DNA of 52,016 bases from Nitrosomonas sp. GTDB lineage: Bacteria > Pseudomonadota > Gammaproteobacteria > Burkholderiales > Nitrosomonadaceae. The notes beneath the pieces are model-generated. The model saw only the letters and a program-made list of their open reading frames with translations. It was not told where the DNA came from and made no database searches. The translations under genes and the position numbers were made by a program. Positions 30,966 through 40,463 of the stretch are shown here, piece after piece (position 1 is the stretch's first letter; the number at the start of each line of letters is the position of its first letter). Where the stretch lies: assembly GCA_021774265.1 (NCBI GenBank), contig JAJFJG010000014.1:1-52016 (forward strand). Reading direction: 5' to 3'.

Positions 30966-31703
30966 ATGTCTGAAGAGAATGATCAACTATGGTTTGAAAC
31001 GTCACTGGGAAAATACCTGTATGAATATGAGCAACGCTATTTTGATCAGGCCGTTGCTAATATTTTTGGCTATAATGCCGCACAGGTAGGGATGCCAAAG
31101 TTTAATTTTTTGCGGACTAATCGTATGCCGCTGAAATTTTGTGCAGGTACTTGTGCTGGAGTGGTACTACATGCACGTCCCGACTTTATTCCTATTGAGA
31201 GTTCGAGTATGGATCTGGTTTTATTGCCGCATGTTCTTGAATTTAATGAAAACCCCCATCAGATATTGCGTGAAGTTCATCGTACATTGAGGCCAGAAGG
31301 CCATATCATCATTTCTGGGTTTAATCCACTAAGTCTTTGGGGTACGCGTTGTCATTTTGAGAAGAATAAAAAAGATTTTCCATGGCGAGGTAATTTTATT
31401 GCTTTGCCGCGACTTAAGGACTGGCTTAAACTTCTAGATTTTGAGATGACAGAGGGACGTTTAGCTTGTTATACACCGCCATTTGGGCGGGAAAAATGGC
31501 GTAAACGTTTTGATTTTATGGAGGCTGCGGGAGATCGTTGGTGGCCGATTTCAGGAGGCGTATATTTTCTTCAAGCAGTTAAACATATGCACGGTATGCA
31601 TATTATTAAACCTGGTTGGAAGAATGCACTAGCTGGTAAGAAACGAATGGCCGCCGCGACACAAGGTTGTAATGAAAATAAGTCTAAGGAAAGTGACAAA
31701 TAA
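30966..31703 (+). CDS. class I SAM-dependent methyltransferase
   Basis: SSSMDLVLLPHVLEFNENPHQILREVHRTLRPEGHIIISGFNP; adjacent to gloB and rnhA. Confidence 0.8.
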   Translation: MSEENDQLWFETSLGKYLYEYEQRYFDQAVANIFGYNAAQVGMPKFNFLRTNRMPLKFCAGTCAGVVLHARPDFIPIESSSMDLVLLPHVLEFNENPHQILREVHRTLRPEGHIIISGFNPLSLWGTRCHFEKNKKDFPWRGNFIALPRLKDWLKLLDFEMTEGRLACYTPPFGREKWRKRFDFMEAAGDRWWPISGGVYFLQAVKHMHGMHIIKPGWKNALAGKKRMAAATQGCNENKSKESDK

Positions 31704-31731
31704 TCATGTTTAGAGAAGAAAAATAATCGTA

Positions 31732-32193
31732 ATGAGTAACAAACAAAGTTCAAAAGTTGTTGATATTTTTACAGATGGTGCTTGTAAGGGGAATCCAGGT
31801 GTTGGTGGATGGGGGGCATTGCTAAAATATGATAGTCACGTGCAAGAATTATTTGGTGGAGAAAAGCAAACCACTAATAATCGCATGGAATTACTCGCAA
31901 CTATACGTGCTTTGGAAGCTTTAAATCAACCATGTATGATACGTTTACATACGGATTCACAGTATGTTCAGAAAGGTATCAGTGAGTGGATACATGCATG
32001 GAAAACGCGTGACTGGTTAACCACCGGTAAAAAACCGGTAAAAAATGCTGATTTATGGCAACAGCTTGATAACTTGTCTCGGCAACATGAGATTGAGTGG
32101 ATTTGGGTGCGTGGACATGCAGGACATGAAGGCAATGAACAAGCTGATGAACTTGCTAACCGTGGTGTGGCACTGGTGATGCCGAGTTCATAA
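31732..32193 (+). CDS. rnhA: ribonuclease HI
   Basis: [56 protein letters not shown]. Confidence 0.96.
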   Translation: MSNKQSSKVVDIFTDGACKGNPGVGGWGALLKYDSHVQELFGGEKQTTNNRMELLATIRALEALNQPCMIRLHTDSQYVQKGISEWIHAWKTRDWLTTGKKPVKNADLWQQLDNLSRQHEIEWIWVRGHAGHEGNEQADELANRGVALVMPSS

Positions 32194-32196
32194 AAA

Positions 32197-32553
32197 CTAG
32201 GTAAAAGCAATATTTGCCGCATGATTTTTGTCGCTCTTATCATCAATTAAATTAATCACTTCGTTAACATTTAATTTCAGTAATTCAGCAATATCTCTGT
32301 AATCATCAGATAATACGGCATCATCCCAGCCGTTTGCTAAATGACGTGCTAAATTAACAGCAAGTAAAACATTGCGCACTCGCTCTGGTTTTTCATGTTG
32401 GTCATCCACGCGTGTAATGAGTAATTTAGGTAAAGACCATTTAATGACAAGTGCAGGTTTAATTTCATCTAACGAGAAACCAATTACTTGTGCTTGTGCC
32501 ACAATACTACGTAGAGTCTTGTCTTGCTGCTGAATTGTGCGAAGCTTAAGCAT
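32197..32553 (-). pseudogene. C-terminal fragment of an HDOD-domain protein, N-terminus lost at the IS boundary
   Basis: QVIGFSLDEIKPALVIKWSLPKLLITRVDDQH...VRNVLLAVNLARHLANGWDDAVLSDDYRDIAELL; IS end begins 9 bp upstream of its first Met. Confidence 0.6.
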
Positions 32554-32629
32554 TTTTGTGGGTGAAGTGGTTCCGCAAAACTGGACAAGTTGTTAATCTC
32601 TGATATGAGATAAATAAAGAGAGACAACT

Positions 32630-32911
32630 ATGAGCAAGAAACGCGCGCAATATTCATTAGAATTTAAAGCCAAAATAGCCTTGGCAGGGATGCGTAGAGA
32701 AGAAACGGTCCCGCAACTAGCCGCTCGTTATCATATTCATCCCACGCAGATTAATAGCTGGAAACGTCATTTAACTGAGAAAGCCAGTGATTTGTTTGGG
32801 AAGAATAATGACGCCAATACTAAAAACGGTCACAGTACCGACGACTTACATCGCGTGATTGGAGAATTGACGGTAGAACGCGATTTTTTAGCCAGAAAGC
32901 TCGATCATTAA
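32630..32911 (+). CDS. IS3-family transposase OrfA (HTH)
   Basis: KKRAQYSLEFKAKIALAGMRREETVPQLAARYHIHPTQINSWKRHLTEKASDLF. Confidence 0.9.
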   Translation: MSKKRAQYSLEFKAKIALAGMRREETVPQLAARYHIHPTQINSWKRHLTEKASDLFGKNNDANTKNGHSTDDLHRVIGELTVERDFLARKLDH

Positions 32912-33289
32912 ATGTTGCCGAGCGCAAAATGATGATTGGGCACCACGAGAAACCAAGTCAATCCCGTCAATGCCATTTGCTGGGTGTGTTGCACGTTCGG
33001 CGTATTATTATTAGCCACAACCCACAGCTGAGAGTGAGTTGATTCTGCTGCGTCAAATGGATGAGTAATATTTGAAAACATCACAGTATGGTTCACGCAG
33101 TTATGCCACGTGGTTCAGGCGTCAGGGGATGATGATAGGCCGCAAGAAAGCAACTTCAATGATGAAGAAGCTGGGCATTATTAGCACAGCACCAAAGCCC
33201 AAAACCCAAAACCAGTATTCCGGCCAAGCAGCACAAGAAGTATCCCTATCTGCTCAAAGGCAAGACCATCAATCGTCCCAACCATGTTA
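32910..33289 (+). pseudogene. IS3-family OrfB remnant, frameshifted, in-frame stop, DDE core missing
   Basis: AERKMMIGHHEKPSQSRQCHLLGV...; KTSQYGSRSYATWFRRQGMMIGRKKATSMMKKLGIISTAPKPKTQ; KYPYLLKGKTINRPNHV in another frame then right IS end. Confidence 0.8.
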
Positions 33290-33661
33290 GAGCTTAATAT
33301 ATCTTCAGGTTGTACAGCTAAGGGGAACCACTTCACATTGTGTCGGTTTTCTTTACGCATGATTTTCAGTTAATCTTAATCGGTAGGTGTTGCTAAGTAG
33401 TTGTTAGTTGGCATGTAGTATAAAATAGCAATGAAGTAAACATGATAAAAGATTTAGCATAATCTTGTAAACAACTGATTTTATGTCGGAATTCCTTGCG
33501 TCACGTAAGAAGGTAATTATAAGTGGTTAATGCATAGGGATTATTCTTATGGCATGTTTTTTGCGGAATAACTAAAGGTTAAATAAAAATACGACTTAAA
33601 GAAAAAACTGTAATTAATTAACTTGGGAATAAAAATCATGATTTAGCAAAATGAATATGGA

Positions 33662-35581
33662 ATGAATGCGCAAAAATTATTATTTGTCGATGCCGGAGTT
33701 TTAGACACAAAAGAATTATTAAAGGATCTTCAACCTGGCTTTAAAGTTATTCCGCTCACCTCTGAGTCAGATGCTATTACCCAAATCTCAACTGCATTAG
33801 CAAAATACTCACCTATCAATGAAATCACAATTCTGTCCCACGCTGAGCCAGGGAGTATTTGTTTCTCGAATCAATTATTAGACATAAAAGGGTTAAATAA
33901 TCGTGATGGTGAATTTATTAATTGGAGCGATTCACTAACGGCCGATGCGAAAATTTGCATTTATGGTTGTAGCTTGGCTTTTGGTGAAATTGGGCAGGAG
34001 TTTATACATACATTAAAGCGCTTAACCGGCGCAGAAATTGCTTCTTCTAGCTTGCCTGTTGGTAAAGTTGATGCGGGTCAGAACTGGAGTTTGGATCAGT
34101 TGACGAATCCATTTGAAGTACTGATGCCATTTCATAAAGATTCAATGGCAAATTATGTTCACAGACTGGATCCTGTCATCTCAATTAACAGAGTCGCATC
34201 TATTCTGGAGATTATTGAAGGCCCAAGCTCAACGCGATAATTGGAATTTGAAGTCACATTGTCAGAACCTGCGACGAGTACGGTAGATATCCTTTACTGG
34301 ACTTTAGACGGTGCGAGTACGGCAACTGGTGGCATTGACTATGCTGAAGAAACTAGTTTTGTCCGAATTCTTGCAGGTCAAAGCAGCGCCACATTAAACA
34401 TTACAGTATATGGTGATAATGCAGACGAAGCCGATGAAAGTATCATCGTGGAATTATTCAATCCTGAGAATGCCGTATTTGCCGATGGGGTCGATACGTT
34501 GCAAGCAACAGGCATCATTCTGGATGATGATGGAGCAAGCAACAAGCTAGGATTATTTGTAGAAAATGCACAAATCGTCGAAGGCGAAAGTAACTATACA
34601 AGAGAAGTAGCTGTTCCGATTCACCTTTCCCGACCTTCTGATCAAGAGCTTACCTTTGACTATCAAACCGCTGATGGCAGTGCGCAGGCAGGGGATGACT
34701 ATACGTCGGAACAATCTGGAACGGTAACTTTCTTGCCAGGCCAAACATTAGCTGCTGCATTCGTACCGATCACTGGTGATGATGCCACTGAAAATGATGA
34801 AACATTTACCCTGAACGTAACACCAACCACGGCGATTGCAAATGGTTCTGATGGCGCGACGGGAACAGTAACTATTATTTACGGTGACGTTATCGATCCG
34901 AGAGATAATATTATAGAGGGCGATCAGGGTAACAATACACTTGTCGGGACGGCAGGAGATGATGAGATTTTAGGCCTTGGCGGAAACGATACACTTCGCG
35001 GCGAGAACGGCAACGACACGCTCCATGGCGGTGATGACAACGACGTTCTTTATGGCGGCGCGGGCGCAGATAAGATCAATGGTGGCGCTGGCTGGGACAT
35101 CGCACATTATGGCGATTCAACTGCGGCTGTTAACATTGACATGGCTCTTACCACTCAAATCGGCGGCATTGCCCAAGGCGATATTCTGACGAGCATCGAG
35201 GTTGTCACAGGATCAATTTATAACGATGTTATTTTGGGAAATAGTGCTCGAAATAACCTGCGCGGTGGTGACGGCAACGACGGCGCGGATCGCTTTGTGT
35301 TTGAAGCAATTTCAGCGTTTACTGGTATTGATACTGTTAAAGATTTCAAGCTTTCTCAGAATGACGCGCTCGATATTTCTGATTTTCTCAGCGGTTATGA
35401 CCCGTTGAGCGATGCGATTGAAGAGTTTGTTCAAATTACGGATAGCGGAGCCAACTCTCTTGTAAGTGTGGACACCAACGGTGGCGGTGATAATTTTGTG
35501 CAGATTGCAACACTCATAGGCGTAACGAGCCTCACAAATGAAGAAACCCTCGAAACATCCGGAAATTTGATCACAGTTTAG
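33662..35581 (+). pseudogene. DUF4347 / Calx-beta / RTX type I-secreted protein split by one in-frame TAA (34238-34240)
   Basis: 33662-34237 (DUF4347-like LLFVDAGVLDTKELL...ISHAEPGSI-type) and 34241-35581 (two Calx-beta repeats, GGNDTLRGENGNDTLHGGDDNDVLYGGAGADKINGG, T1SS-like C-terminus) are in the same frame with only TAA between. Confidence 0.8.
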
Positions 35582-35589
35582 GGGGCCTG

Positions 35590-35660
35590 GTGGCGTTGTT
35601 GAATAAGTCGAACTTTCGGTGAAAAAATGGGGGACTCTGTTGCAAAAAATAAGCAAGTTG
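35590..35660. mobile_element. possible IS terminal-repeat scar
   Basis: tggcgttgttgaataagtcgaactttcgg and gactctgttgcaaaaaataag look like IS5/IS6-type ends by memory; no transposase between them. Confidence 0.25.
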
Positions 35661-35914
35661 TTGCATTATTGAACTTCAATTCAGCAATCTGATTGGTTCA
35701 GCTACAGATAGCTTTGGCAGCTCGGTCTTAGCCCTGGTTACTTTTGATGATCCACTGGGGAAAAATCCATTTAATAGTCTTATAGATGGTGATTCTTATA
35801 CCGCTTCAGTAAGTATCTCCAATGTTGTCACAGTAGTATCCAAACCCAATATTTTGGGTCTATTATTTATCAGCCTAGTCGGTATGTTTTTTTTATCGCC
35901 GTAAGACCTCGTAA
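35653..35914 (+). pseudogene. C-terminal relic of a PEP-CTERM-like sorted protein
   Basis: GSATDSFGSSVLALVTFDDPLGKNPFNSLIDGDSYTASVSISNVVTVVSKPNILGLLFISLVGMFF then T8 tract; the alternate frame ends YRRKTS*. Confidence 0.5.
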
Positions 35915-36014
35915 ATAAGAAAACCCTGTGAAGGCGTTTTGCTTACCTTTATGCAAGACGTTTGCAACAGGAATAAAAAAGTTACTACAAAAGTAGCGGT
36001 AGTATTTACCTCTA

Positions 36015-36986
36015 TTAACGCAATACACCGCGCCGTAACAGCTGCCACATCGTCTTAAAGCCCCAAAGAATAGGGTGGCGACGTAGTGTAGGCGTGATCT
36101 CAACTTGCACGCCCGTATGGCGTTCTATTTTCCATGCAGCATAGTCCAGGTAGTCGCGGAACGTCAGCGTGGCTTTTGATAGTCTTATAATAGATAGGAT
36201 ACGTCCTTGCCAACGCCGCAGCCACCATAGCAAAGGTGAGTGTCGATGGTCTACAGGAGTCGGTATACACTCATATTGTCCGCTAGGTAATGTTCTTAAT
36301 ACGCTACCTAGTACGGGTGTGGCAGCGTGAGTCAGTTGTGAGTAAGCAACTAGATTGCTTTGTGCTAAGTGACGTGCGCGTGTTTTCTGTTCTGCACGTA
36401 ATTCTGCAGCATAGGTTAGTGTTAAACCGCTGGTCCAGATTTCTTCTGCATTGGCTTGGCAGGTTCCCATTGATTCGACGCTACTTTTGATAAATTTGAC
36501 TACAGCATGAGCGATGGCTTCATGGATATTTTGACGCTTGCTTTCATTGCTCGCATAAAGTAGGCGTGAAGGTTGTGCGAAGCGTGCCCAGATATAGGGG
36601 TGGAACCATATTTTGGCACCTTTTCTAAAATCTGCCATGGAAATAACCGCATATTTGGCACGTAATATTTTTTCACCCTTGGTTACTTCAAGGTAAAACA
36701 CGTTGGGTGGTAGCCATGCATTTAGCATTGCCAAGTGGCGTTTTGAATAAGCGTCACGGTAATTATCAACCACGGCATAAAGATCAGCGATGCCGTCATC
36801 CAGGCTGTCAGTTTGCAGGCAAGAGCCATAGAGAATGACTGCGTCAAGGGACGAGCCGAATTGCGCGACTAGTGCGTCAGAGAGAATCGTAAAATCTTCT
36901 GAAACACTACCCGCGCATTGTGATGCAATGGTATCAATGAGTTCAGATGGCAGTTGTTGAGACGCTATGGTTGATGGATTGTTCAT
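36015..36986 (-). CDS. nucleotidyltransferase-like protein of lipid operon
   Basis: DAVILYGSCLQTDSLDDGIADLYAVVD resembles a pol-beta-type GS...D.D site; 4-nt gap to the DAGK gene. Confidence 0.6.
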   Translation of the reverse strand: MNNPSTIASQQLPSELIDTIASQCAGSVSEDFTILSDALVAQFGSSLDAVILYGSCLQTDSLDDGIADLYAVVDNYRDAYSKRHLAMLNAWLPPNVFYLEVTKGEKILRAKYAVISMADFRKGAKIWFHPYIWARFAQPSRLLYASNESKRQNIHEAIAHAVVKFIKSSVESMGTCQANAEEIWTSGLTLTYAAELRAEQKTRARHLAQSNLVAYSQLTHAATPVLGSVLRTLPSGQYECIPTPVDHRHSPLLWWLRRWQGRILSIIRLSKATLTFRDYLDYAAWKIERHTGVQVEITPTLRRHPILWGFKTMWQLLRRGVLR

Positions 36987-36990
36987 GGAT

Positions 36991-38016
36991 TTATACGACT
37001 AAAAAGGTTACGGGTTCGGTTGCTGAAATACGTATGGGACCATTTTGGCTGTTGGCCTGATATAACTCGCCATCAATGATATATTCATCATCCATAAGAA
37101 ATTCTAAGCTGTGTGTATTATGGCTAAAATAGCCATCTTGCGCTTTAAGTGTGTGGCCGCGCCCTGAAAGTAATGGCCATAGTGAACGCCAAAAGCGTTT
37201 GCGTTGTTGATCAACCAGGGTTACATGCAGCGGTGCATTTTCAGTTCCCCAATAGGGACGTAGGTCTAGTAATAAGCAATCTAATGCGCTGACGAGAGCA
37301 AATAAATAGTTTTTCTTATGGGTTTTTCCATCGCTTTCCGTTGTTGTTAATTCAACGGGGGCCCATTCGCTTTGATGCTTGCCAAACAACATGCCAATAA
37401 GTGAACGCAACATGATGAGTATGGTGAAAATCCCCCCGGTGATACCGCTTTGTTTGATGCTACTTCTGGAGAATTTTACACCACGGGCAATTAATCCGAT
37501 ACCAAAGAACATGCCATAAATTTTGTTTGAACCGGTTTGTTCGATGCACAGTGTAGGGCGTGTGATTAGTGTTGGGTTTGATGGTTGTAATAGAAATGCT
37601 TTGAGTCGCTCGAGTACCTGATCCGGTTTGCCGAGAATGCCGAGGTCGAGTGATGTCATGTTGGTTGTGCCGCCAGGGACAAGTAACAGAACTGGCCATT
37701 TATCGGTAGGATACGTGGTGAATAAGTGACTGAGTGCCGCATGTATGGTGCCGTCGCCAGCAACAATCACTAATAAGTCAATGTCTGCTTGTAGCAGATG
37801 ATCCAGCGCTGTCTTAAAATCAATCGCATTGCTTGCTTCACGCACAATTACATCGGGAATTTTGGTTAATACATTTTGTATTGCGGCACTGCGTTTGGTT
37901 GCTTGGCCACCTTTGGGATTGAGAAGTAATCCGATATGGGCTGTTTTTGTTTTTAGATTCTCAATCCGCGACGAGTTCGTCATTTCATCATTGGGAAATT
38001 GCCGGTTCCCTGACAT
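36991..38016 (-). CDS. diacylglycerol/sphingosine kinase-family lipid kinase
   Basis: GLLLNPKGGQATK, DLLVIVAGDGTIHAALSHL, VPGGTTNMTSLDLG. Confidence 0.88.
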   Translation of the reverse strand: MSGNRQFPNDEMTNSSRIENLKTKTAHIGLLLNPKGGQATKRSAAIQNVLTKIPDVIVREASNAIDFKTALDHLLQADIDLLVIVAGDGTIHAALSHLFTTYPTDKWPVLLLVPGGTTNMTSLDLGILGKPDQVLERLKAFLLQPSNPTLITRPTLCIEQTGSNKIYGMFFGIGLIARGVKFSRSSIKQSGITGGIFTILIMLRSLIGMLFGKHQSEWAPVELTTTESDGKTHKKNYLFALVSALDCLLLDLRPYWGTENAPLHVTLVDQQRKRFWRSLWPLLSGRGHTLKAQDGYFSHNTHSLEFLMDDEYIIDGELYQANSQNGPIRISATEPVTFLVV

Positions 38017-38026
38017 GGCATAGACA

Positions 38027-39241
38027 TTAATTGTAGTTTTTAGGGTCTAACGGTGTGCGTGTGAAGATTTTCTCTGCCAGCGTTTTTCTACCCTGACTGA
38101 AATCAATGCTCTCTACCCAAGAACTTAACACGCCGTCGCGCCGATGGGTGCGCCATGCGGTTACAACACGAGAACCGAGATAAATGGTTGAAACCAAATG
38201 CCATATAATGACTAGATAGAATCCAATATCGGGTCGACCAATTAAATAGCCATACGTTAATAAAATTAAATTAGGGTTGCGTCTGGCCGTGATAAGACGA
38301 TTAAATGAATCTTTTTGTTGCCAAACAAAAATGCTAAAGGAAGCAAACCAAACCTGGAAAGCACCCTCACATAGTCGCCCTCCAATATAGCCTATTAAAA
38401 TCAACCAGATGTAAAATGTTAAATCGGAGACTGGATAAAGTGTCGTCGCTAATCCGGCAGCCCAAGCAACATACCATAGGGGTGGGTGTATCAAATCAAG
38501 CCCGTGGTCAAGAACATCGCCCATTTTGGTTGACGTAACCGTGACTCGCGCAAGTTTCCCGTCGACGGTGTCTAGGAACGTCATGAACCATCCTAGAAAT
38601 AGGCCGATACCAAAGTAGCCATACCAAAAAGAAAATCCAGCTAAAGTGGCAAGAATAATGCTTAAGTAGGTGACATGATTGGGTCGCCAGCCATAATGAA
38701 TACAAAGATGTGTTGCCCAGAATGCCGGGAATGGCCAAAGCCATTTAGTGACCAAATCCGTGACGCCTTTGTATGACCCAGAAAAAAGTTCGGACTCTAA
38801 GGTGATGCGGTTTTCTCGTGTAATAGGCCATAAATAAGGTGGGTCTTTCTTCCTCAGGTGTCTTTGTGTGCCTAAGGCTAAGTCACCAACCTTCTTTCTC
38901 GGCAGGTCTGCGATTGTTCGTTTGCTGCTTTCGCGTAATAAGTCTGGCAAGATGGCGGTGACATCATTACCTTTCGTACGAATCGCGACAGGGTAGTCAT
39001 TATGGTTGTATAACACCATGTTTTCCTGTGCGGCAATTAATGCCGCGATGACACGCGTGTCATATAAATGGTTAGCATATATGAGTAATGTGGGCGACCC
39101 GGCCGGGATTTTGTCTGGGTTGTCTACTAACTGAGCATTTTGGGAAGCGTTGATCATGCGTTTTAAACGTTCCCGACCGCTGATTCCCCATAAGTCTATT
39201 TCACTGTCTCCGATGATGTAGATATAAGTTACTGTTGACAT
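38027..39241 (-). CDS. CDP-alcohol phosphatidyltransferase with N-terminal NTP-transferase-like region
   Basis: DTVDGKLARVTVTSTKMGDVLDHGLD fits D(x)2DGxxAR(x)8G(x)3D(x)3D; N-terminal RERLKRM-type segment. Confidence 0.92.
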   Translation of the reverse strand: MSTVTYIYIIGDSEIDLWGISGRERLKRMINASQNAQLVDNPDKIPAGSPTLLIYANHLYDTRVIAALIAAQENMVLYNHNDYPVAIRTKGNDVTAILPDLLRESSKRTIADLPRKKVGDLALGTQRHLRKKDPPYLWPITRENRITLESELFSGSYKGVTDLVTKWLWPFPAFWATHLCIHYGWRPNHVTYLSIILATLAGFSFWYGYFGIGLFLGWFMTFLDTVDGKLARVTVTSTKMGDVLDHGLDLIHPPLWYVAWAAGLATTLYPVSDLTFYIWLILIGYIGGRLCEGAFQVWFASFSIFVWQQKDSFNRLITARRNPNLILLTYGYLIGRPDIGFYLVIIWHLVSTIYLGSRVVTAWRTHRRDGVLSSWVESIDFSQGRKTLAEKIFTRTPLDPKNYN

Positions 39242-39398
39242 AAGTTAAGTTGTCGTTTGGGTTTTGTTTGAAGAGTTATGGTGCTGCCTGCTTATTATGT
39301 GCATATGATTAACTACAACAGATATGCAGCTTACAATAGATGTTGTATTGTTGCCACTGTGACGGGCTGTTTTCATTCTTTATACAACGCTTGTTGAT

Positions 39399-40463
39399 TT
39401 AAAACACACGTCGTAACCATAAAGTTGCTAAAAAAATCACTGTTAATCCAGGGAAAAGCGCAACAAATGCGGGATTAATACTCAGCAGCAATCCGGCATT
39501 GGCAATAATTTGATCTAATAAATAAACCACAATGCCAATGACGGTGGCGAACACAAGTTTGTTGCCCAATCCAGAACGAATAGAACCAAAAATAAACGGA
39601 ATCGCAAGTAATAACATGGCGATAGTCATGACAGCACTGCCGACTTTGCGCCATAATGCCAGCGCATAAGTATCAGCTTCTTGACCCGTTTCTCGGAGAA
39701 AATCAACGTGACGGAAAAGTTCAATGGGTGAAAGACTTTCTGGTGGTTTGGTTAGTATTGCAATATCTTCAGGATTTAAAAAAGAATCCCAACGTACTGA
39801 ATTTGCTTTGGTAGAGAGAATTTTATTTTTGGTAAATGTTCTGACGGTGACATCGGTGAGTAGCCATTGTGTATCATCAATAAAATCGGCCAGTTCAGCA
39901 TGAGTATGTGCGAGCAGGAAGCCTTCTTTATTCAGATGTAAAATTTCAATATCAATGGCTCTTTTGGCATGGTGCATCGCGCCAATACGTAAAATATTTT
40001 GTTCATTACGTGTCCAAATGCCCAAGCCTCTACCTAATTCAGCACTGAGATGAAGTGCCGCTGCACGGTAAGAAATAGCTTTTTGCTGCAACTGCGGTGC
40101 AACAAATTGTTCTAGCACGGCAATAAAAACTAGTAGTAGCATTCCAACGGCTAACGGTACCAAGCTGATGCGAACAGGAGATATGCCCGCAACGCGAAAA
40201 GCTACAAGCTCCGAGGTAACGGCCAATTTTCCTAATGCCGCAACGGTGCCAAGTAACGCGATGAATGGTGCAATTTGAATAAACCGCCGGGGTAACAGCA
40301 TGGCGGTATAAAAGAAAGCATCTTGGACGCGGTAGGTGCCTTTGCCGACATCATCAAGTTGGTCTAATAAATCAAAAAAACTAAATAATGGTAAGAGTAC
40401 GGCGGTGGCAATGATCATGCCAATCAGTACCTGTGATGCAATATAACGGTAGATGATATTCAC
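39399..40463 (-). CDS. lptG: LptG/LptF-family LPS export permease (LptG position)
   Basis: IYRYIASQVLIGMIIATAVLLPLFSFFDLLDQLDDVGKGTY, 6-TM permease. Confidence 0.87.
   Translation of the reverse strand: MNIIYRYIASQVLIGMIIATAVLLPLFSFFDLLDQLDDVGKGTYRVQDAFFYTAMLLPRRFIQIAPFIALLGTVAALGKLAVTSELVAFRVAGISPVRISLVPLAVGMLLLVFIAVLEQFVAPQLQQKAISYRAAALHLSAELGRGLGIWTRNEQNILRIGAMHHAKRAIDIEILHLNKEGFLLAHTHAELADFIDDTQWLLTDVTVRTFTKNKILSTKANSVRWDSFLNPEDIAILTKPPESLSPIELFRHVDFLRETGQEADTYALALWRKVGSAVMTIAMLLLAIPFIFGSIRSGLGNKLVFATVIGIVVYLLDQIIANAGLLLSINPAFVALFPGLTVIFLATLWLRRVF

Larger units (their letters stand above)
32562..33336 (+). mobile_element. IS3-family deletion derivative (about 775 bp) with terminal inverted repeats
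   Basis: Left gtgaagtggttccgcaaaactggaca, right tgtacagctaaggggaaccacttcac (reverse complement shares gtgaagtggttcc and more); orfA plus truncated orfB inside. Confidence 0.8.
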
